DNA from: Polaribacter pacificus
GTDB taxonomy: Bacteria; Bacteroidota; Bacteroidia; Flavobacteriales; Flavobacteriaceae
Direction of reading: 5' to 3'
Assembly: GCF_038024035.1 (NCBI RefSeq)
Contig: NZ_CP150664.1
Coordinates: forward strand, 2,108,001-2,172,000
Length of the DNA stretch: 64,000 nt
Under the pieces are notes generated by a model, which did not search any database, was not told the origin of the DNA, and saw only the letters and a list, made by a program, of their open reading frames with translations. This document shows, one piece after another, positions 18,689-28,239 of this stretch. A program made the translations under genes and the position numbers. Position 1 is the first letter of the stretch, and each line of letters begins with the position of its first letter.

Positions 18689-20089
18689 TTAAGCATTTAA
18701 AGGCTTACCGTCCCAAGCAGCTTTAGCCGCCTCTTTAATAGCTTCAGAATAGGTTGGGTGTCCATGACAGATTCTTGCCAAGTCTTCTGCAGAAGCTTTG
18801 TATTCCATCGCTACTGCTGCTTCCATAATTAAATCTGCAGCACGTGCTCCAACAATGTGCACCCCTAAGATTTCATCTGTATTTTTATCAGCTAGAATTT
18901 TAACAAATCCATCAATATCTCCACTGGCTCTAGATCTTCCTAAAGCACGCATAGAAAATTTACCAGTTTTGTATGTAATACCCTCACTTTTTAGTTGATC
19001 TTCTGTTTTTCCAACAGCAGCAACTTCTGGCCAAGTATACACAACTCCAGGAATTAAATTATAATCAATATGAGGTTTTTGCCCTGCTAAATGCTCAGCA
19101 ACCACAACACCTTCTTCTTCTGCTTTATGAGCTAGCATAGCTCCTGTGATAACATCGCCAATGGCATAAATATTAGAAACAGAAGTTTGTAAATGCTCAT
19201 TTACTTCAACCTGATTTCTTTTATTTAATTGTACGCCTACGTTTTCTAAGCCCAATCCTTGAGTAAAAGGTTTTCTTCCTACAGCAACCAAACAATAGTC
19301 TCCAGTAAACACAACTTCTCTGTCTTTTTTATCGGTAGCTTTAACGATTACTTCATTACCCTTTCTTTCAACAGCAGTTACACCGTGGCTCACAGCAAAT
19401 TTGATTCCTTGCTTCTTAAGTACTTTCTGTAACTCTTTAGAAACATCAGCATCCATGGTTGGTGTAATTTTATCGGCATATTCTACCACTGTAACATCTG
19501 CGCCTAAACGCTTGTAAACAGAACCTAGCTCAAGCCCAATTACTCCACCGCCAATTACGATTAAATGTTTTGGAATTTCTTTTAGTTTTAAGGCTTCTGT
19601 AGAAGTGATAATACGTTCTTTATCTATAGAAATAAACGGTAAAGAAGCAGGTTTAGATCCTGTAGCAATAATAATATTTGTTCCTTCAATGGTTTCTTCT
19701 GAACCATCATTTTTTGTAATTTTTACATGTGTAGCATCTACAAATGATCCCAATCCTTCAAAAACATCTACACTGTTTTTGTCCATTAAGTATTTAATAC
19801 CTCCGGTCGTAGTTTCTACAATTCCAGCTTTACGCTCAACCATTTTTGAGAAATCTACCTTAGGTGTTTCAACAGTAATCCCGTGTGCATCAAAATGATT
19901 TACGGCATCATAAAAATGATGAGAAGAATCAAGTAATGCTTTAGATGGAATACATCCAACATTTGTACAGGTTCCCCCTAGTGTTGCGTATTTTTCAATG
20001 ATTGCTACTTTTTTTCCTAACTGAGAAGCTCTGATTGCGGCAATATATCCACCAGGACCAGAACCAATAACGACGATATCGTATTTCAT
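18689..20089 (-). CDS. lpdA: Dihydrolipoyl dehydrogenase (E3)
   Basis: 466 residues. FAD-binding GSGPGG (9-14), the redox-active disulfide GGTCTNVGCIPSK (Cys41 and Cys46), the NAD-binding GGGVIGLELGSVY and the C-terminal HGHPTYSE active-site pair (His444, Glu449) are all present at the expected spacing. The enzyme reoxidises dihydrolipoamide in 2-oxoacid dehydrogenase and glycine cleavage complexes in the cytoplasm. It is not next to any E1 or E2 gene here, which is common in this phylum. It is transcribed divergently from the haem-binding gene, with a possible TATTTTTG box near 20160-20167 on its strand. Confidence 0.95.
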   Translation of the reverse strand: MKYDIVVIGSGPGGYIAAIRASQLGKKVAIIEKYATLGGTCTNVGCIPSKALLDSSHHFYDAVNHFDAHGITVETPKVDFSKMVERKAGIVETTTGGIKYLMDKNSVDVFEGLGSFVDATHVKITKNDGSEETIEGTNIIIATGSKPASLPFISIDKERIITSTEALKLKEIPKHLIVIGGGVIGLELGSVYKRLGADVTVVEYADKITPTMDADVSKELQKVLKKQGIKFAVSHGVTAVERKGNEVIVKATDKKDREVVFTGDYCLVAVGRKPFTQGLGLENVGVQLNKRNQVEVNEHLQTSVSNIYAIGDVITGAMLAHKAEEEGVVVAEHLAGQKPHIDYNLIPGVVYTWPEVAAVGKTEDQLKSEGITYKTGKFSMRALGRSRASGDIDGFVKILADKNTDEILGVHIVGARAADLIMEAAVAMEYKASAEDLARICHGHPTYSEAIKEAAKAAWDGKPLNA

Positions 20090-20237
20090 GATATTATATA
20101 TTTGAGTATGTCTTTAATACGCTAATAAAGCATGCATTTTGCATACATTTTTTCTATGACAAAAATAAAACAATATTGTTGAAAAACCGAAGAATAGCAG
20201 ATAATTACTATCTTTAATTTTTTAAAATACTGAACAT

Positions 20238-20711
20238 ATGAAAATTTTAAAACGAATTGGTTGGGTTTTGCTAATTGCTTTGGTGATTGCGCAATTTTTT
20301 GGCCCAGAGAAAAACGAAGGTGATTTAACCTCTATTAGTGTATTGATTGCAGAAACAAATCCTTCTGCTGAGGTGCATACAATTTTAAAAGAATCTTGTT
20401 TTGATTGTCACTCAGACAAAACTCGATATCCTTGGTATAATAGTATAACTCCTTTAAATTATTGGTTAGCTGATCATGTAAAGGTTGGAAAGAAGAAACT
20501 AAATTTTTCAAAATGGGGTGACTATACTTTAAAGAGAAAAGAGCATAAACTAGAAGAAGTTTATGAGCTTGTAGAAGAAGGAGAAATGCCTTTAGACTCT
20601 TATACATGGACACATACTGAGGCCAGATTATCACAAGCTCAAATTGATGCTGTGGTTAACTGGGCAAAAGAAGCACAAGCCAAGTACAAGCAACAAATGC
20701 AGGCTGAGTAA
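20238..20711 (+). CDS. Haem-binding domain protein (Haem_bd), membrane-anchored
   Basis: 157 residues. An N-terminal hydrophobic segment (about residues 7-21) anchors or exports the protein. The c-type haem motif SCFDCHSD (Cys54, Cys57, His58) is followed by RYPWYNSITPLNYWLADHV, the conserved part of the Haem_bd family (PF14376). Members are periplasmic mono-haem proteins of poorly known role. The next gene begins one base after its stop with a TTG, so the two are probably co-translated. Haem attachment would need the cytochrome c maturation system, which is not in this window. Confidence 0.8.
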   Translation: MKILKRIGWVLLIALVIAQFFGPEKNEGDLTSISVLIAETNPSAEVHTILKESCFDCHSDKTRYPWYNSITPLNYWLADHVKVGKKKLNFSKWGDYTLKRKEHKLEEVYELVEEGEMPLDSYTWTHTEARLSQAQIDAVVNWAKEAQAKYKQQMQAE

Positions 20712-20712
20712 A

Positions 20713-21954
20713 TTGAGCAAACCAACTGTTTTTATTATTGGATATGTTTGGGTAGAGCCTAATTCTTCTGCAGCTGGAAGCAGAATGCTGCAATTGATTG
20801 AATTGTTTACTCAATTAAATTATAAGGTAATCTTTGGCTCGCCGGCTCAAAAGACAACACAAAAACAGGATCTAACTCTTTTAAATGTAGAGGAAGTTTC
20901 GATTGTTTTAAACCATTCTAGCTTTGATGCCTACATTAAAGAACTGCAACCTCAGATTGTTCTTTTTGATCGATTTATGATGGAAGAGCAGTTTGGCTGG
21001 CGTGTCTTTGAGAACAGCCCAAATTCATTGCGAATTTTAGACACAGAAGATCTGCATTGTTTGCGAAAAACAAGGACAGAAGCTGTTAAGAAGGGGCTAG
21101 CATTTACGACTGATTTGTTGTTGCAATCAGAGTTGGCTAAGAGAGAAATTGCCACAATTTTACGCTGTGATTTGAGCCTGATTATTTCAAGTTTTGAAAT
21201 GGATCTTTTACAATCAGTTTTTAAAATTGATCCTTCAATACTCTATCAGTTACCTTTTTTATTTCCAACTATAACAGAAGAAGATCAACTGAAGTGGCCT
21301 TCTTTTGAAGAGCGAAAACAGTTTGTGTTTATTGGTAATTTTTTGCATGCACCAAATGTTGATGCCGTTTTAGTTTTAAAAAGCCAGATTTGGAGCAAGA
21401 TAAAAAGACAGCTCCCAGAAGCTGAGTTGCATATCTACGGCGCATATACCACACAGCAAATACAACAACTACATAACAAAAAAGAAGGTTTTATAATTAA
21501 AGGCCATGCTCCAGTAGCTATAGAAGTAGTTGGCCAAGCAAGGGTTCTTTTAGCTCCCTTGCGATTTGGAGCAGGTATTAAGGGAAAACTTACCGAAGCC
21601 ATGATTTGTGGTACGCCAAGTGTTACGACTAGTATTGGAGCAGAAGGAATGTCTGCTGGTTTAGCTTGGAGTGGTGTTGTAGAAGATAATTTTGATTTGT
21701 TTGCCAAAGAGGCTGTAAAATTGTATACGAATAAAAATAGCTGGCAAATTTCACAAAAAAATGGAGTGAAAATTATTAACCAATATTACACAAAAGAATC
21801 ATTGACAGCCTTATTTTCGGATCATTTAGATTCGCTTTTTCAAAATTTAGAAAGCCATAGAATCCAAAATTTCTTAGGAAACCTCTTGCAACATCATAGC
21901 TTAAAAAGCGCTAAATACATGAGTAAGTGGATAGAGGAAAAAAACAAATTATAG
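20713..21954 (+). CDS. Glycosyltransferase, GT4-like (GT-B fold)
   Basis: 413 residues from the TTG at 20713, one base after the haem-binding stop. The frame stays open further upstream inside that gene, but the family-like sequence begins at SKPTVFIIGYVWVEP and no in-frame ATG lies nearby. The C-terminal half has FVFIGNFLHAPNVDAV and the nucleotide-sugar site region FGAGIKGKLTEAMICGTPSV, typical of GT4 enzymes. The donor and acceptor are unknown. There is no surrounding polysaccharide locus. The unusual start and the near-overlap suggest translational coupling. Confidence 0.75.
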   Translation: MSKPTVFIIGYVWVEPNSSAAGSRMLQLIELFTQLNYKVIFGSPAQKTTQKQDLTLLNVEEVSIVLNHSSFDAYIKELQPQIVLFDRFMMEEQFGWRVFENSPNSLRILDTEDLHCLRKTRTEAVKKGLAFTTDLLLQSELAKREIATILRCDLSLIISSFEMDLLQSVFKIDPSILYQLPFLFPTITEEDQLKWPSFEERKQFVFIGNFLHAPNVDAVLVLKSQIWSKIKRQLPEAELHIYGAYTTQQIQQLHNKKEGFIIKGHAPVAIEVVGQARVLLAPLRFGAGIKGKLTEAMICGTPSVTTSIGAEGMSAGLAWSGVVEDNFDLFAKEAVKLYTNKNSWQISQKNGVKIINQYYTKESLTALFSDHLDSLFQNLESHRIQNFLGNLLQHHSLKSAKYMSKWIEEKNKL

Positions 21955-22464
21955 TGAAAACTTTACTCCGATAAAACCACTACCGATAAAACTAGTCTTA
22001 GAATTGTATAGTGCTTTTAAATCTGGTCTTTCTCCAACTTGATATACATAACTTACTTTTAAACGATCGGTAATGCTATAAGCAACTTCTCCGTTAAGGT
22101 TTGCGCTAAAGCCATCATAGGCAGATCCTCTTTTTAAATTTCCGTAATCTACAGAAATTCCTAAATCAAAATTTCTAAACACATCGTGTATGTTGTAGCC
22201 AATTCCAGCTCCGTATCTTTGGTAGTTTCCACCAATTAAATCTGCATACTCAATAACAGGGTAGGCAAATAAAGTACTTGACATGTATTCTTTGATTGGG
22301 AACTCTGCTTTTACTAAAATGTTAAAGGTGATGGCATCGTTTCCTTTATCATCTCCAATAAGTAAAAGTTTTGCATCGTGATGCACGGTTATGTTGATCT
22401 TTGACTGACTGTAACTGTATGAACAGCTTAATAACACTACTAAAAGTAAAAATATTTTTTTCAT
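21949..22464 (-). CDS. Outer-membrane beta-barrel protein, small, unknown function
   Basis: 171 residues. A signal peptide ends near YSYSQS (residue 20), then come about eight amphipathic strands such as GAGIGYNIHDVFRNFDLGIS and LNGEVAYSITDRLKVSYVYQ, ending FIGVKFSL with a terminal aromatic-hydrophobic pattern typical of outer-membrane barrels. It overlaps the convergent glycosyltransferase by 6 bases. A CAAAACTA sequence at 22537-22544 reads TAGTTTTG on its strand and may be its -7 box. Function unknown. Confidence 0.65.
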   Translation of the reverse strand: MKKIFLLLVVLLSCSYSYSQSKINITVHHDAKLLLIGDDKGNDAITFNILVKAEFPIKEYMSSTLFAYPVIEYADLIGGNYQRYGAGIGYNIHDVFRNFDLGISVDYGNLKRGSAYDGFSANLNGEVAYSITDRLKVSYVYQVGERPDLKALYNSKTSFIGSGFIGVKFSL

Positions 22465-22536
22465 AGATAGGGGGGTTAATGAAAAAATTAATAATATGTA
22501 ATCTGGGATAAATGTATTGTATTCTTTTGACTAAAT

Positions 22537-22544
22537 CAAAACTA
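22537..22544 (-). promoter_or_regulatory. Possible -7 box (TAGTTTTG) for the small barrel gene
   Basis: It matches TAnnTTTG on the minus strand and sits 73 bases before the ATG at 22464. No TTG at the right distance is visible, so the call is tentative. Confidence 0.3.
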
Positions 22545-22652
22545 AATCAAGAAAAACGACTTAAAAAATCAATATTTAAGCAGTATGCTTAGCTTTTTAG
22601 GTCTACCGAGTAATTTAACCTGCTCAAAATTAACCAAATATTAAGATTACTG

Positions 22653-23873
22653 TTACTTTATAGGGAGTGTATAATTTAACGGGAGTGCATCGGCAAATTG
22701 TTCAAAAGCCCAGTAGCCTTCATAAAATACATCTAGAGGGTTTATAATTTCTCCACTCGGGTCTAAAATAGCCTTCTTTACTAGCATAGTCATTTCTGAG
22801 GTTTGTACATTTAAAGGTTCTCTTTTCTTTCCAAAAAGACCCATTATGTAATTTTTTTCCTCAGCCTCTTTGGTGTAAATGATCGATAAATAGTTATCGA
22901 ATGAAAGAATCATGTTGTTGCCTTCTTTCTGTCTAATATCATTTAGAGGTACTCCTTGTTTGTATAAGTAGTTTTTGTGTTTTGGTAAAGAAACTTTTTG
23001 CAACACTACCATTGCAGAGTCTATCATTGTCTCAGGCTCCGTTTTAAAACGATAGTCAAAAGTATTGATATTAGAGAGTTTAATAAGCTCTCTAGCTTTG
23101 GCAATTTCTTGATCTGTGGGTCTTTCTGGGTTTAGCTCACGTCTAAACTGATTGATGTTGTAGCCTTCTTCTTTGGTGTTTCCAGCAATAAGACTTCTAA
23201 CAAAATGCATTTTAGAACCCAAATATGCCTTTTTTCTATTTTCATCCCACTTTCTTTGCTTTCTTTTGCTGCCTTTTAGGTTTTCATATTTGGTGTAACC
23301 ATAATAGTTAACTGTATGAAGCCCTAAAGAAAAGTGTACTAGATCAAAAGTGATTAAATAACCAAGACCTTTATTTTTAATTTTAAGAGGTTCTCTGGCC
23401 ACTGCAGTTAGCGTATTGGTTTTTTGATCAAACTCAAAATGAAGTGTTTTTGGGTTCATGAGTTCACAATCCGCAGCAATTAGAGTTCTTCCTAGGAAAT
23501 TTTCAGTAAACTGATTTAGGTTAAATCTCCAGGTATCATCATATTTTGTTTTTGTGATAACAACCTCATTTAATACATTGTCTGATTCTTCGAGTTTAAA
23601 AAGCAAAGTTTCTTTGTAGGAGCTTGTCACTAGGCTGTATTGAATCGTCTTAAAACCCAAATAGGATACGATAAGATCATAACTTCCATCATCGACAGTA
23701 AAATAAAACTCACCTTCAGTGTTTGTTGAAACTCCAACAGTGGTGTTGTTTAAATAAACAGAGGCACCTTCTAATGGTGTGTTTTCTTTATCTACAATTT
23801 TACCAGAGATTCTGGTTTGTGCATAGCTAATGATCGATATAAAAAACAAGGAAATAAAAAGTGCTTTTCTCAT
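22653..23873 (-). CDS. Carboxypeptidase-regulatory-like domain protein, exported
   Basis: 406 residues. A signal peptide (to about residue 18, SYAQ) is followed by a CarboxypepD_reg-like domain at about 20-105 (TRISGKIVDKENTPLEGASVYLNN region). The larger remainder (about 110-406) has no motif I recognise; it is rich in charged residues and contains RKQRKWDENRKKAYLGSKMHF. Proteins of this layout are common in Flavobacteriia and are thought to be associated with the outer membrane or the cell surface. It lacks a barrel domain, which distinguishes it from the 918-residue receptor. Confidence 0.75.
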   Translation of the reverse strand: MRKALFISLFFISIISYAQTRISGKIVDKENTPLEGASVYLNNTTVGVSTNTEGEFYFTVDDGSYDLIVSYLGFKTIQYSLVTSSYKETLLFKLEESDNVLNEVVITKTKYDDTWRFNLNQFTENFLGRTLIAADCELMNPKTLHFEFDQKTNTLTAVAREPLKIKNKGLGYLITFDLVHFSLGLHTVNYYGYTKYENLKGSKRKQRKWDENRKKAYLGSKMHFVRSLIAGNTKEEGYNINQFRRELNPERPTDQEIAKARELIKLSNINTFDYRFKTEPETMIDSAMVVLQKVSLPKHKNYLYKQGVPLNDIRQKEGNNMILSFDNYLSIIYTKEAEEKNYIMGLFGKKREPLNVQTSEMTMLVKKAILDPSGEIINPLDVFYEGYWAFEQFADALPLNYTLPIK

Positions 23874-23951
23874 GAGTTATTTTTTTCTAAATGTATACAC
23901 AATCTTTCATTTTGCAAAAACAACCGTTATGTCTTAACATAAACTTGTGAT

Positions 23952-25967
23952 TTAGAGTAAACCAGCTCTTTTAAGCAAAGCATCAGGCTTAGGCTCTTTC
24001 CCTCTAAAACGCTTGTAGAGCTCCATGGGTTTTTCTGTACCTCCCTTAGATAAAATATGCTCTTTAAATTTCTGAGCGACTTCTTTGTTAAAAATACCTT
24101 TTTCTATAAAATACTCAAATGCGTCTGCGTCCAAAACTTCTGCCCATTTATAAGAGTAGTATCCTGCCGAATATCCTCCTTGGAAAATATGAGAAAAAGC
24201 TGTGCTCATACAATTCTCTGCTACATCAGGATATAATTGAGTTTCTGCAAAAGCGCTATTTTCTAATGCTTTTACACTGGTTATATTTGATGGGTCTTCA
24301 CTGTGCCATTTCATATCAAGAAGTCCAAAACTCAATTGTCTTAGTGTTTGCATGCCTTCATGAAAACTTGCAGATTCTTTTATCTTTTTAACATAATTCA
24401 TCGGTATTAACTCACCGGTTTTATAGTGTTTAGCAAACAGAGAAAGTGCCTCTTTTTCATAGCACCAGTTTTCTAAAACCTGACTTGGTAACTCTACAAA
24501 ATCCCAAGGGACTGAGGTACCAGACAAACTTGTATAGCTTGTGTTTGCAAGCATTCCGTGCAAGGCATGACCAAATTCATGAAATAAGGTGGTAACCTCA
24601 TTAAAGGTTAGCAATGATGGTTTGGTATCTGTAGGCTTGGTAAAATTACAAACGATTGACACATGAGGCCTTTCATTGATTCCATTTTTAATGTATTGTG
24701 ACTTGTATGAGGTCATCCAAGCCCCATTTCTCTTCCCTCTTCTGGGATGAAAATCTGCATAAAAAATAGCAACAAGCTCATTTTTAGTATCTGTAACCCT
24801 ATATGTTTTAACATCAGGGTGGTATTTGTCGATGTCAAAGACTTCTTCAAAAACCAAATCATATAATTTATGTGCAATGGTAAAGACACCATCTATCACA
24901 TTCTCTAATTGGAAATAAGGTTTTAAAAGTTCTTGATCTAAATCAAAAAGTTCTTTTTTAAGTTTTTCAGAATAGTAAGCTCCATCCCATTTTTCTAGCT
25001 GATGGATACCATCCAATTTGTTTGCATACTCCTGTAAGTCATCAAACTCTTTTTGGGCAGCTGGCTTTGCTTTGGCCAATAAATCATTCGAAAATGAAAA
25101 AACCTTTTCTGGCGTTTCTGCCATACGTTCTTCTAATACAAAATGAGCATGACTTTGGTAGCCTAATAAATTGGCTCTTTGCTGTCTTAGTTTTACAAGC
25201 TCTAAAACAATTTTTTCATTATTGTATTCGTTTGCTTGAAAACCTTTTTTTCCGGCAGCAATAGCCATTTTTTTTCGTAGCTCTCTATTATCCGCATAGG
25301 TTAAAAAGGGAATATAGCTAGGGTAATCTAAGGTAAAAATCCAACCTTCTTTTTTTTCTTGGGCGGCTAACTGAGCTGCGGCTTCTTTAACACTGTCAGG
25401 AAGGCCTGCTAAATCTTCTTCATTGGTAAGCTGCAATTCAAAAGCATTGGTTTCTGCTAAAACATTTTCACCAAACTGTAAAGAAAGCTGAGACAGGCTT
25501 GCGTCAATTTTGCGAAGGCCTATTTTATCTTCTTCATTTAAATTGGCACCGTTTCTTGCAAATCCTTTGTATTGTTTTTCTAAAAGCGTTTGTTGTTCTG
25601 GGGTTAGTTGTAGGTTTTTGCGATCATCATATACTGTTTTAACACGTTTAAACAAATCGGCATTTAGCATAATATCATTGCTAAATTCACTAAGCCAAGG
25701 GGCTATTTCTTTTGCAATTTTTTGAATCTCGTCAGAGGTTTCTGCAGCGTTGAGATTAAAAAAAATACTGCTAATCCTTTGTAGTTTTTCTCCAGAAAAA
25801 TCTAGGGCAACTGTTGTGTTTTCAAAGCTAGGAGCCTCTGGGTTTTGAACAATTAGATCAATTTCATTTTTAGCCATTTTGATGGCTTCCTTAATTGCAG
25901 GTTTAAAATGAGTAGGGTTTATTTTAGAAAAGGGAGCCGTATTAAAATCTTGCAATAATGGATTCAT
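23952..25967 (-). CDS. M3-family metallopeptidase (oligopeptidase A / Dcp-like)
   Basis: 671 residues, no signal peptide. The zinc motif HEFGHALHG lies near residue 460, with the downstream glutamate region LPSQVLENWCYE, as in thimet-type peptidases. Length and the C-terminal segment FSHIFQGGYSAGYYSYKWAE match oligopeptidase A and peptidyl-dipeptidase Dcp. It would degrade short peptides in the cytoplasm, or in the periplasm if exported by another route. OpdA and Dcp cannot be told apart safely by eye. An 8-bp inverted repeat lies 43 bases upstream of its start. Confidence 0.92.
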   Translation of the reverse strand: MNPLLQDFNTAPFSKINPTHFKPAIKEAIKMAKNEIDLIVQNPEAPSFENTTVALDFSGEKLQRISSIFFNLNAAETSDEIQKIAKEIAPWLSEFSNDIMLNADLFKRVKTVYDDRKNLQLTPEQQTLLEKQYKGFARNGANLNEEDKIGLRKIDASLSQLSLQFGENVLAETNAFELQLTNEEDLAGLPDSVKEAAAQLAAQEKKEGWIFTLDYPSYIPFLTYADNRELRKKMAIAAGKKGFQANEYNNEKIVLELVKLRQQRANLLGYQSHAHFVLEERMAETPEKVFSFSNDLLAKAKPAAQKEFDDLQEYANKLDGIHQLEKWDGAYYSEKLKKELFDLDQELLKPYFQLENVIDGVFTIAHKLYDLVFEEVFDIDKYHPDVKTYRVTDTKNELVAIFYADFHPRRGKRNGAWMTSYKSQYIKNGINERPHVSIVCNFTKPTDTKPSLLTFNEVTTLFHEFGHALHGMLANTSYTSLSGTSVPWDFVELPSQVLENWCYEKEALSLFAKHYKTGELIPMNYVKKIKESASFHEGMQTLRQLSFGLLDMKWHSEDPSNITSVKALENSAFAETQLYPDVAENCMSTAFSHIFQGGYSAGYYSYKWAEVLDADAFEYFIEKGIFNKEVAQKFKEHILSKGGTEKPMELYKRFRGKEPKPDALLKRAGLL

Positions 25968-26009
25968 TTTTCAATGGGTGCTTTTGAAAATTAATATATA
26001 AGGATGCTT

Positions 26010-26032
26010 TTGTACCCTAAGTTTGGGTACAA
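26010..26032. repeat. 8-bp perfect inverted repeat between purE and the M3 peptidase gene
   Basis: TTGTACCC and GGGTACAA with a 7-base spacer. No T run follows on the minus strand, so it is a poor terminator for purE. It lies 43 bases before the peptidase ATG, where an operator or mRNA hairpin could act. Confidence 0.45.
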
Positions 26033-26044
26033 TTTTCTACATTT

Positions 26045-26524
26045 TTATTTTTTTACTTTGGCAGAAGCTTGCTCTACTTTTAGCTTTAAGCCTTCTTTGT
26101 AGGCTATAATTTTATCTAAGACACATTTATCAGATGCCCCAATAATTTGAGCTGCTAAAATCCCTGCGTTTTTTGCTCCATCTAAAGCTACGGTTGCAAC
26201 AGGAACACCACCAGGCATTTGTAATATTGATAAGATAGAATCCCATCCATCTATAGAGTTTCTGCTTTTTACAGGGACACCGATAATAGGTAATGGGCTC
26301 ATAGATGCAACCATTCCTGGTAAATGAGCAGCGCCTCCTGCACCAGCAATAATTACTTTGATCCCGCGTAGATGAGCGTTTTTTGAATACTCAACTAATT
26401 TTTCTGGAGTTCTGTGTGCAGAAACGATATCGACTTCTATTTGAATGTCAAAACTTTCTAAGATATCGATAGCCTCTTGCATGATTGGAAGATCTGAATC
26501 ACTTCCCATAATTATTCCTACCAT
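26045..26524 (-). CDS. purE: N5-carboxyaminoimidazole ribonucleotide mutase
   Basis: 159 residues. The class I PurE signature is present: MGSDSDLPIMQEA near the start, SAHRTPEKL, and the active-site loop AGAGGAAHLPGMVAS, plus GVPVKSRNSIDGWDS. It moves the carboxylate of N5-CAIR to give CAIR in purine synthesis. It follows purK by 52 bases on the same strand, forming the usual purK-purE pair. Confidence 0.95.
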   Translation of the reverse strand: MVGIIMGSDSDLPIMQEAIDILESFDIQIEVDIVSAHRTPEKLVEYSKNAHLRGIKVIIAGAGGAAHLPGMVASMSPLPIIGVPVKSRNSIDGWDSILSILQMPGGVPVATVALDGAKNAGILAAQIIGASDKCVLDKIIAYKEGLKLKVEQASAKVKK

Positions 26525-26576
26525 AAGTGTATTTTTTATTTTTAATTCAAACTCAATTACTAAATGACTTTTAAAA

Positions 26577-27737
26577 TTATTCGTTGCTAATCACTCTAAT
26601 TGTTTCTTTTACTTGTTGAGCAATCGCTCTGGCTTTGCTGATGTCTTTGTTGACAACAGTCACATGCCCCATTTTTCGAAATGGTTTGGTTATTTTTTTT
26701 CCATAGATATGAGGTGTTACCCCTTCGATCTTTAGTATGCTTTCTATATTTTTATAACAAACATTGCCAGTATATCCTTCTTCTCCTACCAAATTAACCA
26801 TGATGCCTGCAAGTTTGCTGTCTGTATTGCCCAATGGTAAATTTAACACTGTTCTCAAGTGTTGTTCAAACTGATTGGTATAACTAGCTTCAATAGAATA
26901 ATGCCCAGAATTATGTGTTCTCGGAGCAATTTCATTGACTAAAATTCTATCATCACTGGTCTGAAACATTTCTACTGCCAACAAACCTACATGTTTAAAG
27001 GCTTCTGCAACTTTTAAAGCAGTTTCTCGCGCCAGTAAAGCAACTTTCTCATCAATTCTTGCTGGACAAATAACGTATTCGACTTGATTGGCTTCTGGAT
27101 GAAATTCCATTTCTACAACAGGGTAGGTTTTAACATCGCCGTCCATGTTTCTAGCCACAATAACCGCCAATTCATTTTTAAAAGGAATTAACTGCTCAAC
27201 AATACAATCTGTATCTTCTAGTTGTTGAATATCTCCTTGTGTTTTTACAATTTTCACTCCAGTTCCATCATAGCCAAACTGTGCAGATTTCCAAACAAAA
27301 GGCAATTGAAAAAGTTCCTGTTCAAAGGCATTTACTAAGCTGTCTTTTGATTCAAATCGATGATGTGGTGAGGTAGGTATGTTGTGGTTTACAAAAAAGT
27401 CTTTTTGTCTCCCTTTGTGCTGGATAGTTTCTATAACCTTAGGCTGTGGGTAAATTTTAAGTCCTTCTTCTTCTAACTTATAAAGAGCAGCAATATTAAC
27501 ATGCTCAATTTCTATGGTCAACACGTCAACGCGTTTCCCAAAGTTGTAGACATCGTCAAAATTCATCAAATCTCCAAGATGAAATTCTTCACAAATATGA
27601 GCACAAGGTGCCTCTGGAGAGCTGTCTAAAATAGCTGTATAAATGTCAAACTTTTGTGTTTCGGCTAAGAGCATTCTGCCTAATTGGCCACCGCCTAAAA
27701 CACCTAATTTAAAATCGGAAGAAAAATAATTGGTCAC
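26577..27737 (-). CDS. purK: 5-(carboxyamino)imidazole ribonucleotide synthase
   Basis: 386 residues. The N-terminal LGVLGGGQLGRML nucleotide-binding region, the ATP-grasp middle (VWKSAQFGYDGTGVKI, then CIVEQLIPFKNELAVI), and the metal-binding NEIAPRTHNSGHY segment identify PurK. It makes N5-CAIR from AIR, bicarbonate and ATP, which PurE, encoded next, rearranges. The two genes form a small purine operon transcribed away from the Rieske-like gene upstream. Confidence 0.95.
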   Translation of the reverse strand: MTNYFSSDFKLGVLGGGQLGRMLLAETQKFDIYTAILDSSPEAPCAHICEEFHLGDLMNFDDVYNFGKRVDVLTIEIEHVNIAALYKLEEEGLKIYPQPKVIETIQHKGRQKDFFVNHNIPTSPHHRFESKDSLVNAFEQELFQLPFVWKSAQFGYDGTGVKIVKTQGDIQQLEDTDCIVEQLIPFKNELAVIVARNMDGDVKTYPVVEMEFHPEANQVEYVICPARIDEKVALLARETALKVAEAFKHVGLLAVEMFQTSDDRILVNEIAPRTHNSGHYSIEASYTNQFEQHLRTVLNLPLGNTDSKLAGIMVNLVGEEGYTGNVCYKNIESILKIEGVTPHIYGKKITKPFRKMGHVTVVNKDISKARAIAQQVKETIRVISNE

Positions 27738-27786
27738 AGTCTTAATTTGCTTGGATATTGTTCTTGCAAAAGTAAGAATCTATTTT

Positions 27787-28215
27787 TTAAAAATTAGTGA
27801 TTCTTAAAGTATTCGCATTGAATACAGTTACCAAATACTCTCTAGCATAGTGAGTAATTCCTTCGGTTAATGGAGAACCGTTTAAAATATTAAACTCACT
27901 ATCGTCACAAGGGCAAACTAGCTTAATGGTATTTTTTATAACCATTTGTGTGCAGGATGAAACAGGTAGATGTGGGCAAGCTCTATCAAAAGCCTTAAAC
28001 TCATTGTTGTTGAGCTTGTAAATTACAATCCCATTTACTCCTCCAGAGATATAGGCTGATCCTCCTGGAACTTGTAAATTAATAAATTTGGGAAGATTTA
28101 AATTAACAGTCTCGTTTACTGTAATATTAGGTAGTAAATCGTTTTCTATGCTACTCTTAGTGCAACTAATGAGTGCTGTTAAAAAGAGCAAGCTTAGAAT
28201 AATTTTTTTTTGCAT
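27787..28215 (-). CDS. Rieske-like lipoprotein with altered second cluster motif
   Basis: 142 residues from the ATG at 28215; a start ten codons earlier would spoil the lipoprotein signal. The lipobox places Cys18 at the mature start (LTALISCTKSS). A small beta domain follows. The first Rieske ligand pair is intact (C80-P-H82 in DRACPHLP), but the second reads VCPCDDSEF, that is C101-x-x-D104 where Rieske proteins have C-x-x-H. The aspartate might replace the histidine ligand, or the cluster may be lost. I infer a periplasmic lipoprotein that retains the Rieske fold. It is transcribed divergently from greA. Confidence 0.7.
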   Translation of the reverse strand: MQKKIILSLLFLTALISCTKSSIENDLLPNITVNETVNLNLPKFINLQVPGGSAYISGGVNGIVIYKLNNNEFKAFDRACPHLPVSSCTQMVIKNTIKLVCPCDDSEFNILNGSPLTEGITHYAREYLVTVFNANTLRITNF

Positions 28216-28239
28216 CTTGAGAGTGTTTTTGTAAAACGA

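Noticed and set aside
20335..20634. Minus-strand open frame of 99 codons across the haem-binding gene
   Set aside because: It is antisense to a gene with a clear c-type haem motif, has no recognisable domain and no promoter; a shadow frame.
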